A program made the translations under genes and the position numbers. 5,231 nt of DNA, from the NCBI GenBank assembly GCA_023391175.1, contig JAEWBL010000535.1, positions 1 to 5,231 of the forward strand. The letters are read 5' to 3'. Positions 1-5,231 of this stretch are shown one piece after another (position 1 is the stretch's first letter; each line of letters starts with the position of its first letter). The notes under the pieces are model-generated. The model was not told where the DNA came from. It did not search any database and saw nothing but the letters and a program-made list of their open reading frames with translations. Source of the stretch: Pseudomonadota bacterium (GTDB taxonomy: Bacteria; Pseudomonadota; Alphaproteobacteria; Rhizobiales; Xanthobacteraceae).

Positions 1-1107
1 GAAGCGGGCGGGGATGGCCCAGAAGTTGGGCAGCGCCGAGAAGATGGCGCAGGCCGTGACCGTGATGACCGCCACCGTCGTCGCCGGCGAACTCATGTAG
101 AGCGCTACCGGGATGGAGAGGGCGCCAACCAGGGCGGGCAGGCCCACATGCCACGGCTTCACGCCGGTCTTCGCCGCCTGCCGGCTCCACAGCACCAGGG
201 CGAACGCCGCCGGCAGATAGGGAATGGCGGTGATGTAGCCCTTCTGCATCACGCTGAACTTGGACCCGAACTGGGCTTCGAAGCCGGAGATGATGGTGGG
301 CAGGAAGAAGGCCAGGGCATAGAGGCCATAGATGAGGCCGAAGTAGACGAGGGACAGAATCCAAACGCGCCCGTTCAGCAGCGCACCGGAGGCGAGGATG
401 TTGTGGGCGCCGGACTTGGCCTTGTCTTCCTTGGCGAGTTCAGTGGTCAGCCAGGTGCGCTCGGCGGCCGTGAGCCACTTCGCGTCGGCCGGCTTGTCCA
501 CGAGGTAGAACCACGCGATCACGCCCACCACGATGGCCGGCACGGCGACGCCGAAGAACATGATGCGCCAGCCCGCGAGGCCCATCAGTCCGTCGGCGCC
601 GATGAGCGCCGAGGCGAAGGGGGCGCCGATGACGATGGTGAGCGGCTGCGCCACATAGAACAGCGCCAGCACCTTGTTGCGGTGGCGCGCCGGCACCCAC
701 ATGCTGAGATAGAGGATTGCGCCGGGGAAGAAGCCGGCCTCCGCCACGCCCAGCAGGAAGCGCAGGAAATAGAGCCCTTCCACGCTGCTCACCCAGGTGA
801 ACAGCAGGGCGACGATGCCCCAGGTGACCATGATGCGGGCAAGCCAGCGCCGCGCGCCGAACTTGTGGAGCGCAAGGTTGCTCGGCACTTCGAGGAGGAT
901 GTAGCCGAGGAAGAAGATGCCCGCGGCGAAGCCGAACTGCGCTGCGTTCAGCCCGAGGTCCTTCGTCATGCCGTTGGGTCCGGCGAACGACACGGCGGTC
1001 CGGTCGAGGAAGTTGATGAAGAACATCAGGCCGATGAACGGCGCCAGCCGCCAGCAGACCTTGCTGATCGCCGACCGCTCGACGGCCGACACCTCGGGCT
1101 CAGGCAT
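1..1107 (-). CDS. MFS transporter, anion:cation symporter (ACS) family, C-terminus cut by window edge
   Basis: Inner-membrane secondary transporter, probably a proton symporter for an organic anion (the ACS family handles phthalate, hexuronates, tartrate and similar carboxylates). The frame is open from an ATG at 1107 to the window edge, giving 369 residues starting MPEPEVSAVERS. Family marks seen: NFLDRTAVSFA at residues 32-42 in the first membrane helix, GYILLEVPSN at 68-77, the loop HKFGARRW at 81-88 (the MFS motif A region), and RFLLGVAEAGFFPG at 116-129. A hydrophilic central loop at about 204-235 separates the two six-helix halves, followed by further hydrophobic helices. Family members are usually about 430 residues, so roughly 60 residues and the last helices are missing here. 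The start is supported by GGGAG six bases upstream. It is divergent from the LysR gene, which is its likely regulator. The family is clear; the substrate is not. Confidence 0.93.
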   Translation of the reverse strand, partial: MPEPEVSAVERSAISKVCWRLAPFIGLMFFINFLDRTAVSFAGPNGMTKDLGLNAAQFGFAAGIFFLGYILLEVPSNLALHKFGARRWLARIMVTWGIVALLFTWVSSVEGLYFLRFLLGVAEAGFFPGAILYLSMWVPARHRNKVLALFYVAQPLTIVIGAPFASALIGADGLMGLAGWRIMFFGVAVPAIVVGVIAWFYLVDKPADAKWLTAAERTWLTTELAKEDKAKSGAHNILASGALLNGRVWILSLVYFGLIYGLYALAFFLPTIISGFEAQFGSKFSVMQKGYITAIPYLPAAFALVLWSRQAAKTGVKPWHVGLPALVGALSIPVALYMSSPATTVAVITVTACAIFSALPNFWAIPARF

Positions 1108-1113
1108 GGTTTT

Positions 1114-1118
1114 CTCCC
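1114..1118 (-). promoter_or_regulatory. Ribosome binding site of the MFS gene
   Basis: Read on the minus strand this is GGGAG, six bases before the ATG at 1107. It supports that ATG as the start of the transporter. Confidence 0.7.
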
Positions 1119-1160
1119 AGATAAGGCAGATGGATTGGCGTCTGCGCATTCTTGATCTTG

Positions 1161-1198
1161 GGCTCCCGGCCTCGCCCGTGGTGCGGGCGATGGGAGCT
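1161..1198 (-). promoter_or_regulatory. GC-rich hairpin in the MFS leader
   Basis: A two-part inverted repeat. The inner stem is 7 bp (1172-1178 TCGCCCG with 1184-1190 CGGGCGA) around a 5-base loop. The outer stem is 6 bp (1162-1167 GCTCCC with 1192-1197 GGGAGC), closed by a possible G-T pair at 1161/1198. An asymmetric internal loop of four bases against one separates the two. If transcription starts near 1201, this stem sits at the very 5' end of the transporter mRNA. No T-run follows on either strand, so it is not a simple intrinsic terminator. It could protect the mRNA 5' end, affect translation or bind a regulator; the role is inference. Confidence 0.5.
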
Positions 1199-1207
1199 GG
1201 ACGATAG

Positions 1208-1237
1208 CCATTACGCGCCGCGAGGCCCGGGAAACAA
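1208..1237 (-). promoter_or_regulatory. Candidate sigma70-type promoter for the MFS gene
   Basis: On the minus strand, TTGTTT (1232-1237) is followed after 18 bases by TAATGG (1208-1213), a weak match to the -35/-10 consensus. A start near 1201 would give a leader of about 94 bases. The element matches are modest, as expected for an activator-dependent promoter. The main support is geometry: the centre of the LysR-type palindrome (1266) then falls at about -65, the usual LysR recognition site position. The 8-bp palindrome AATCGATT at 1236-1243 overlaps the -35 side, where an activation half-site would lie. Confidence 0.35.
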
Positions 1238-1258
1238 TCGATTTGTTGTCTGACAGCT

Positions 1259-1273
1259 GTGAGTTAAACTCAC
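1259..1273. promoter_or_regulatory. LysR-type regulator binding site (T-N11-A palindrome)
   Basis: GTGAGTTAAACTCAC is a perfect 7+1+7 inverted repeat. It contains the canonical T-N11-A (T at 1260, A at 1272) of LysR-family recognition sites. It lies between the divergent transporter and regulator genes, 42 bases before the regulator's ATG, so a bound protein could activate the transporter and repress its own gene. The AT-rich centre stands out from the GC-rich surroundings. The palindrome is seen directly; that the neighbouring LysR protein is its ligand is inferred from family precedent. Confidence 0.75.
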
Positions 1274-1301
1274 ATTCCCCATGCTGCATCGCAGCGAACC
1301 C

Positions 1302-1305
1302 GGAG
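1302..1305 (+). promoter_or_regulatory. Ribosome binding site of the LysR-type gene
   Basis: GGAG lies 10 bases before the ATG at 1316. The spacing is slightly long but acceptable, and no better start codon is seen close by. The predicted N-terminus lies only a few residues before the conserved helix-turn-helix, as is usual in this family. Confidence 0.5.
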
Positions 1306-1315
1306 CAATCCGCCG

Positions 1316-2290
1316 ATGTCCCAGCAGCCGAGCCACCCGTTGCCATCACTGGTGGCGCTGCGCGCATTCGAGGCCACGGCCAGGCACCGGAGCATGAGCC
1401 GAGCGGCGGAGGAATTGTGCGTAACGCACGGCGCGGTGAGCCGGCACGTGAAGGCCCTTGAGGCGACCCTCGGCGTGCAATTACTGGCGCGGCGGGGCAG
1501 CGCCACCGATCCGACGCCCGAGGGCCAGCGGCTCGCGGAGGGGCTGACGACCGCGTTCGGGGTGATCCATTCCACGCTGGAGCGGGTGCGGCCGGGGCCG
1601 CTGACCCTGTCCTGCTCCGCCTCCATCATGCTGTGCTGGCTGATCCCGCGGATGGCTAGCTTCCACCGCCGCAATCCGGACGTGCAGGTGGAGCTGAACA
1701 TGAATTACGACAAGGTGGATTTCAGCCGCGACAACATCTCGCTGGCGATCCGCTCCTCCACCATCCCGCCGCCACGCGACGCCATCATCCGTGAACTGGG
1801 GGCAGAGTGGATCGGCCCGGTCTGCGCGCCGGATTATCTTGCCGCCGTGCCGCTGGCGACGCCGGACTACTTAGCGCAGGCGCACCTGCTGGCCACGAAC
1901 ACCCGGCCGGAGGCGTGGCGGGACTGGGCGCAGGCGACCGGCAACGGCGGCCTCGCGCTCAAGGCGTCGCGCAGCTTCGATCATTTCTATCTGCTGATCC
2001 AGGCGGCCGCCTGCGGCCTTGGCGTGGCGGTGGTGCCGCACATGCTGGCGCTGAGCGAACTCCAGTCGGGCCGGCTGGTGGCGCCGTTCGGCTTCACGCC
2101 CGGCGCACGCCACCTCCGGCTGTGGATCTCGCCGCAGGCCGCGATCCGCGCGGAACTGAGAGCGCTGGAAGCCTGGCTGGTGGGCGAGATGGCCACCTTC
2201 GGCGCGCCGCCGCAACCGGGCGCTGACGGCGCCGACACCTCGACCGGCAGGCTCGCGCTTCAGCCCGAGGTGGACAGAACCGTCACGTGA
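1316..2290 (+). CDS. LysR-type transcriptional regulator, GcvA-like
   Basis: A 324-residue cytoplasmic DNA-binding regulator. The N-terminal winged helix-turn-helix covers about residues 9-68: LPSLVALRAFEATARHRSMS leads to the helix-turn-helix, with recognition helix VTHGAVSRHVKALE at 36-49 and then LGVQLL. This pattern (SRAAEEL, THGAVSRHVK) is typical of the GcvA/AmpR-like branch. A linker helix follows, then a periplasmic-binding-protein-type effector domain from about 93 to 300, including LIPRMASFHRRNPDVQVEL and a late CGLGVAVVPHMLA segment normal for the family. The last 25 or so residues (Asp/Thr/Pro-containing) extend beyond the usual end and look disordered. It is divergent from the MFS gene and convergent with the binding-protein gene. 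It likely senses a substrate or intermediate of this locus and acts at the palindrome at 1259-1273. Two rare TTA leucine codons occur (in VQLLA and DYLA). The family is certain; the effector is unknown. Confidence 0.95.
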   Translation: MSQQPSHPLPSLVALRAFEATARHRSMSRAAEELCVTHGAVSRHVKALEATLGVQLLARRGSATDPTPEGQRLAEGLTTAFGVIHSTLERVRPGPLTLSCSASIMLCWLIPRMASFHRRNPDVQVELNMNYDKVDFSRDNISLAIRSSTIPPPRDAIIRELGAEWIGPVCAPDYLAAVPLATPDYLAQAHLLATNTRPEAWRDWAQATGNGGLALKASRSFDHFYLLIQAAACGLGVAVVPHMLALSELQSGRLVAPFGFTPGARHLRLWISPQAAIRAELRALEAWLVGEMATFGAPPQPGADGADTSTGRLALQPEVDRTVT

Positions 2291-2339
2291 CTCCGGCCCA
2301 GGTGATCGACACGGAGCTGCTGGACCCGTGTTGCCGGCG
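2291..2339. other. Convergent intergenic gap, no clear terminator
   Basis: This 49-base gap lies between the stops of the LysR gene and the substrate-binding-protein gene. It holds one short inverted repeat, CACGG (2310-2314) with CCGTG (2326-2330), around an 11-base loop. No T-run follows on either strand, so an intrinsic terminator cannot be supported. Termination here may be Rho-dependent, or transcripts from the two strands may overlap. Confidence 0.4.
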
Positions 2340-3347
2340 TCAGCTTCCCGGTTTGCCGTGCACGTTCGGCAGGAAGAGGTCCTTCCAGCTCTGCGCCGTG
2401 GCGGCGATCATGCCGGTGCGCGTCATGAAGTCCGCATATTTCTGGATGGCCTGCGGCGTGGTGGTGAAGGTCACCTGCGGGTCGTTCAGGATGCCCTCGA
2501 TGAGCGCCACTTCGCTGCCGTCGCCGGCAAGGCGGACATAGTCCCGGGCCGCGGCTGACTTGTCGCGGTTGATGATGGCAATGGCCTCTTCGAGCGCCGC
2601 GAAGAAGGCGGCATAGATTTTCGGATTGTCGTTGGCGAAACGCGTCGTCGTCCAAACCACGTTGAAGGTGGACGGCTGGCCCAGCACGTCGAAAGTGTTG
2701 AGCACCGTGTGCACGCCAGGTTTCCTGAGTTCCAGCTCCTGGATGGGCGCGGCAGTGAAATGGGCGGTCACCTCGTTGCCGGCCAGCAGCGCCGCCATGC
2801 CGTCCGGATGGGAGAGCGTCACGGTCAGTTTGTCGAGGTCGTTGCGGCGATCCGGGCCCAGCTCCTTCTCTGCGGCCATCTGCAGGAACATGGCCTGCAC
2901 CGAAACCTTCACGGCCGGCAGGGCAATCTTGTCCTTCGCCGTGAAGTCCTTCAGCGAACGCACATTGGGATTGGACGTATTGAGCAGGAGCGGCATGGAG
3001 TTCATGGCCGCCGCGGCCTTGACGGGATTGGAGCCGTCCTTGGTCTTGGCCCACAACAGCACCAGGGGCGGGACGCCCCCGGCGGCGAACTGGATGGCGC
3101 CGGACAGCAGGGCATCATTCATCGCCGCGCCACCGGCGAGCTTGATGTAGCGGGTCTTCAGGTTCGCCACGCCGCGCGCCGCCGCCTCCTTTTCCAGCAG
3201 GCCTCGGTCTTCCATGATCATCAGCGGCAGATGGCCGAGGCTCGGCTGACGGGCGATGGTCACGTTGTCCACCTCCGCCGCCGCGACCGACGTCATTGCG
3301 GCGAGCAGCACGAGCGCGGCAGCCGTTTTCCATTTCAGTGCCATCAT
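2340..3347 (-). CDS. ABC transporter substrate-binding protein, NMT1/SsuA-like
   Basis: A periplasmic solute receptor of 335 residues, the usual length for the NMT1/THI5-like, nitrate/sulfonate/taurine-type binding proteins. Residues 1-24 form a Sec signal peptide: basic ALKWK, a hydrophobic Ala/Leu core, and a VAAA|E cleavage site near 24/25. There is no lipobox cysteine, so the mature protein should be soluble. Fold marks: ARQPSLGHLPLMIMEDRGLL at 32-51 (first strand and helix), GGAAMNDALLSGAIQFAAGG at 72-91, then a central segment with DKIALPAVKVSVQAMFLQMA and a hinge-side NPKIYAAFFAALEEA. Two adjacent ATGs are possible starts; the first, at 3347, is 7 bases from GGAGGG. It is the last gene of a leftward operon behind the ThDP enzyme, 87 bases downstream of it. 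No permease or ATPase gene is in the window, so its partners lie upstream beyond 5231 or elsewhere. The ligand is not predictable; family members bind sulfonates, nitrate, pyrimidine precursors or aromatic carboxylates. Confidence 0.92.
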   Translation of the reverse strand: MMALKWKTAAALVLLAAMTSVAAAEVDNVTIARQPSLGHLPLMIMEDRGLLEKEAAARGVANLKTRYIKLAGGAAMNDALLSGAIQFAAGGVPPLVLLWAKTKDGSNPVKAAAAMNSMPLLLNTSNPNVRSLKDFTAKDKIALPAVKVSVQAMFLQMAAEKELGPDRRNDLDKLTVTLSHPDGMAALLAGNEVTAHFTAAPIQELELRKPGVHTVLNTFDVLGQPSTFNVVWTTTRFANDNPKIYAAFFAALEEAIAIINRDKSAAARDYVRLAGDGSEVALIEGILNDPQVTFTTTPQAIQKYADFMTRTGMIAATAQSWKDLFLPNVHGKPGS

Positions 3348-3354
3348 CCTTGAG

Positions 3355-3360
3355 CCCTCC
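3355..3360 (-). promoter_or_regulatory. Strong ribosome binding site of the binding-protein gene
   Basis: On the minus strand this is GGAGGG, 7 bases before the first of two adjacent ATG codons (3347 and 3344). It is the strongest Shine-Dalgarno match in the window. That fits a periplasmic receptor, which is normally made in excess over its transporter, and it favours the upstream ATG. Confidence 0.75.
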
Positions 3361-3375
3361 GTCTGCGTTTCCTAG

Positions 3376-3416
3376 CCCGTCGTCCGGGCGTCGCCGGGTC
3401 TGATGCCCGGATCGGG
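3376..3416. promoter_or_regulatory. Intercistronic GC-rich inverted repeat
   Basis: Between the ThDP-enzyme and binding-protein genes there is a long interrupted stem: CCGGGC (3384-3389) pairs with GCCCGG (3405-3410) and, outside it, CCCG (3376-3379) pairs with CGGG (3413-3416). An alternative shorter hairpin pairs CCGGG (3394-3398) with CCCGG (3406-3410) around a 7-base loop; the two folds exclude each other. On the plus strand TTTT follows at 3417-3420, resembling a weak terminator for antisense transcription. On the operon strand no U-run follows, so it more likely acts as an mRNA stability or partial-termination element separating expression of the two genes. Confidence 0.5.
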
Positions 3417-3434
3417 TTTTGGTCGGCCTGAGGC

Positions 3435-5114
3435 TCAGCCGCGCCGGATGACCGGAGCGGGAACGCCCTCGATCATCACGTTGATCGCTGCGGGAAGCCC
3501 GCTCGCGTGGGCCTCGGCGAGAGCGTCCGGCAGGTCGGCAGCATCGGTGACGAGGGCGCCATATCCACCCAGCGCCCGCACCACCTCGTCGTAGCGGGTG
3601 GGGAGCAGATCGCAGTAGCGGGTGCGCTCGGCGCCATAGGTGCGCAGCTGGATCTGGTGCTCGGCGTTCCAGCGGGCGTCGTTGCCGATGACCGCGATGA
3701 AAGGCGCGCCGACGCGCACCGCCGTGTCGAATTCCGCCATGTGGAAGCCGAAGGTGCCGTCGCCCATCACCGCCACCACCGGCGCCTCCGGCCGCGCCAG
3801 CCGGGCCGCGATGGCGAAGGGAATGGAGGCGCCGATCGTGCCGGAAACGCCGTTGATGATGCGGTTCTGCGTCTTGACGATGGCTTGCGGCCACTGGCCG
3901 ATCTCGCCGCCGTCGCAGACGAGCGTCCCATCGGGATGGCGGGCGAGGAAGTCGCGCACCGCAGCGCACAGCTCTACCGGGTGGATACGGCCCGAGGCCG
4001 CCCGCGCGCTCGCCCAGGCCGCCGGCACGAAGGCCAGCGCCTCTTTCGCCTGCGCCAGCCAGGATCCACGGACCGCAGCCGCGGCCGGCGGGGATGCGGC
4101 GAGGGCGGCGAGCACGCGGCCAGCCTCCGCTTCCACGCGCTCCACAAGGAGCACACCCTTCGCCTTCACCGCACGCGCCAGAAGGTCCGGGTCCGCATCC
4201 ACCACCGCGAAGCGGCAGGACGCCGCCACCGTAGGCGGCGCGCCGAACTTCAGCGTGAAATCCAGCGCCTTGCCGAGCAGCAGCACGAGGTCTGCCTCGG
4301 CCAGAAGTTCGGCAAAGGCGCCAAGGCCGGGATCGTTCACCCCGCGCGGGCTCTCCATGCCGATCACCGGCACGCCCGTGGCGGCTTCGAGCCGCGCCAT
4401 GCCTTGTCGTCCTGACGGCGTGCAGAGCGCGGGGCCGCACAGGATGAGGGGGCGGTCCGCGCTCTCAAGCAGCGCCGCGAGACGTGCTGCGATGGCTTCC
4501 TCATCCGGCGAGGTGCGTGCCTCCTCGATCGTCACGGTCGGCTGCGATGCAGCCAGCCGCTGCTCCAGAAGATCTACTGGCAGCGCGAGATGAACGGGGC
4601 CGGGCCGCCCCTCCCGCGCGATGCGGATGGCCCGTGCGATGTCGGCGCCCAGCGCTTCGGCGCTCTCCACCATCCACGAGGCCTTGGCCATGGGCCGTGC
4701 GACCGCCGCCTGATCCATCTCCTGAAAGGCGCCGCGGCCCAGTTCCCCGATGCCGGCCTGGCCGGACAGCAGAAGCACCGGGGATTCCGCCCCGAGCGCC
4801 GTGAACAAGGCGGCCGCGCCATTGGACAGGCCCTGCCCGCCGGTGACGAGCGCCACCACGACCTCCCCAGTCAGGCGCGCATGGGCATCCGCCATGTGCA
4901 CCGCCGCCGCTTCCTGGCGCACGTGGACAAGGGCGATATCCGTCTCCAGCAGCGCATCATAGACCGGCATGATGTGGTTGCCGGACAGGGAAAAGATGCG
5001 CGTCACCCCATGCGCCTCAAGCGCGCGGACAACGAGGTCCGCGCCGCGCGGGGCGAGATCTTGCGCCGCGGCGGGGAGAGGGGCGGCGGCAGGGTGGGCG
5101 GGTGCGGGGCTCAT
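3435..5114 (-). CDS. Thiamine-diphosphate-dependent enzyme, acetolactate synthase-like (IlvB/COG0028 type), substrate unknown
   Basis: A 559-residue cytoplasmic ThDP enzyme with the family's three-domain layout. The pyrimidine-binding domain (about 24-190) has SGNHIMPVYDALL at 44-56, the cofactor-activating Glu at 68 in HVRQEAAAVHMADAHAR, AFQEMDQ at 129-135 and GRPGPVHLALPVD at 169-181. The central domain is about 205-340, with LILCGPAL and LLLGKALDF. The pyrophosphate-binding domain (about 370-550) has GEIGQWPQ, SGTIGASIPFAIAARLA and the metal motif GDGTFGFHMAEFD (Asp452), ending in GND. Asn478 aligns with the conserved Mg ligand, while the preceding Asn common in the family is Gly. The first 20 or so residues are an Ala/Pro-rich extension. 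The ATG at 5114 overlaps the upstream stop as ATGA and has GAAGGA six bases before it. Relatives include acetolactate synthase, oxalyl-CoA decarboxylase, benzoylformate decarboxylase and sulfoacetaldehyde acetyltransferase. No small regulatory subunit gene is adjacent and the locus is catabolic in style, so biosynthetic acetolactate synthase is unlikely. A decarboxylase or lyase for a 2-oxo acid or acyl-CoA is the best inference. Confidence 0.93.
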   Translation of the reverse strand: MSPAPAHPAAAPLPAAAQDLAPRGADLVVRALEAHGVTRIFSLSGNHIMPVYDALLETDIALVHVRQEAAAVHMADAHARLTGEVVVALVTGGQGLSNGAAALFTALGAESPVLLLSGQAGIGELGRGAFQEMDQAAVARPMAKASWMVESAEALGADIARAIRIAREGRPGPVHLALPVDLLEQRLAASQPTVTIEEARTSPDEEAIAARLAALLESADRPLILCGPALCTPSGRQGMARLEAATGVPVIGMESPRGVNDPGLGAFAELLAEADLVLLLGKALDFTLKFGAPPTVAASCRFAVVDADPDLLARAVKAKGVLLVERVEAEAGRVLAALAASPPAAAAVRGSWLAQAKEALAFVPAAWASARAASGRIHPVELCAAVRDFLARHPDGTLVCDGGEIGQWPQAIVKTQNRIINGVSGTIGASIPFAIAARLARPEAPVVAVMGDGTFGFHMAEFDTAVRVGAPFIAVIGNDARWNAEHQIQLRTYGAERTRYCDLLPTRYDEVVRALGGYGALVTDAADLPDALAEAHASGLPAAINVMIEGVPAPVIRRG

Positions 5115-5231
5115 GCAACGTCCTTCAGCAGGCTCTGGCCTGGCGCGACGCGGGTGAAGGCCACCGCGGCTGTGGAAATGTCGAGGCGGCCCGCCTCCTG
5201 CCGCACCAGCGTGTAGCGCGAGGTATCAAGG
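5111..5231 (-). CDS. 3' end of an unrecognised gene, translationally coupled to the ThDP enzyme
   Basis: Reading leftward from the window edge, one frame stays open for 39 codons and ends at a TGA (5111-5113) that shares bases with the enzyme's ATG (5112-5114). The peptide begins LDTSRYTLVRQEAGRLDIST and ends FTRVAPGQSLLKDVA. It has a balanced composition and G/C-rich third positions, as expected of real coding sequence, unlike the repetitive Arg/Ala/Pro peptides of shadow frames. The 4-base stop/start overlap is typical of adjacent operon genes whose products work together. I do not recognise the family from this C-terminal tail. A second minus frame is also open for part of this stretch but stops before the overlap, and it reads Arg/Cys-rich. 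The gene is likely real; its function is unknown. Confidence 0.65.
   Translation of the reverse strand, partial: LDTSRYTLVRQEAGRLDISTAAVAFTRVAPGQSLLKDVA
5121..5126 (-). promoter_or_regulatory. Ribosome binding site of the ThDP-enzyme gene
   Basis: GAAGGA on the minus strand lies six bases before the ATG at 5114, inside the 3' end of the upstream coding region. Together with the ATGA stop/start overlap it points to coupled translation and fixes the enzyme's start. Confidence 0.6.

Noticed and set aside
148..1155. Long plus-strand open frame of 335 codons over the transporter region
   Set aside because: Its product is His/Arg/Glu/Gly-rich with no recognisable domain, and it lies antisense to a clear MFS transporter frame. 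It is a shadow produced by GC-rich third positions.
2310..2330. Possible bidirectional terminator between the convergent genes
   Set aside because: The stem is only 5 bp with an 11-base loop and no T-run follows on either strand, which is too weak to call a terminator.
2260..3054. Minus-strand open frame of 264 codons overlapping the binding-protein gene
   Set aside because: It is a frame-shifted copy of the binding-protein coding region with Gly/Arg/His-rich composition, and it extends into the convergent LysR gene.
3384..3420. Intrinsic terminator for a plus-strand transcript
   Set aside because: The stem followed by TTTT has the right order on the plus strand, but no plus-strand gene precedes it and the T-run is short. 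It is kept only as an intercistronic structure.
3115..4440. Minus-strand open frame of 441 codons spanning the enzyme and binding-protein genes
   Set aside because: It is out of frame with both well-supported genes, Arg/Gly/Ala-rich and has no motif. It exists only because high GC removes stop codons.
3507..4593. Two long plus-strand open frames antisense to the ThDP enzyme
   Set aside because: Both encode low-complexity Arg/Ala/Ser- or His-rich peptides, while the opposite strand has conserved ThDP motifs.
3435..5114. Naming the ThDP enzyme ilvB, oxc or xsc
   Set aside because: The catalytic motifs are shared by the whole superfamily. No small subunit, CoA-transferase or phosphotransacetylase gene is visible to support one specific reaction.

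Overview
The window is high-GC DNA (clearly above 60%, with strongly G/C-biased third codon positions). Compact gene packing, the gene families present and the layout of a LysR regulator beside transport and catabolic genes suggest the chromosome of a metabolically versatile proteobacterium. An alphaproteobacterium of the Hyphomicrobiales type is my best guess, but that is inference, since no rRNA or other marker gene is present.

Layout. (1) Positions 1-1107, minus strand: the first 369 residues of a major facilitator superfamily transporter of the anion:cation symporter (ACS) type; its C-terminus lies beyond the left edge. (2) Positions 1108-1315: a divergent control region with a perfect 15-bp T-N11-A palindrome, a candidate promoter for the transporter and a strong GC hairpin in the transporter leader. 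(3) Positions 1316-2290, plus strand: a LysR-type regulator of the GcvA-like branch. (4) Positions 2340-3347, minus strand: an exported NMT1/SsuA-like ABC transporter substrate-binding protein, convergent with the regulator. (5) Positions 3435-5114, minus strand: a thiamine-diphosphate-dependent enzyme of the acetolactate synthase-like family. (6) Positions 5111-5231, minus strand: the last 39 codons of an unrecognised gene whose stop overlaps the enzyme's start by the ATGA arrangement.

How they may work together. The right half reads as one leftward operon: unknown gene, ThDP enzyme, then binding protein. The first two genes are translationally coupled. The binding protein is separated from the enzyme by an 87-bp spacer with a GC-rich hairpin and has its own strong ribosome binding site, so its expression may be set separately. 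The left half is a classic divergent regulator/transporter pair, in which the LysR protein probably controls the MFS gene and itself. An organic-acid uptake permease, a LysR sensor, a high-affinity binding protein and a ThDP enzyme acting on 2-oxo acids or acyl-CoAs together suggest a small carboxylate (or sulfonate) catabolic locus. The substrate cannot be read from the sequence. No RNA genes, mobile elements or CRISPR arrays were seen, and nothing here is clearly a new kind of system; the most informative items are the regulatory architecture and the unassigned enzyme/binding-protein pair.
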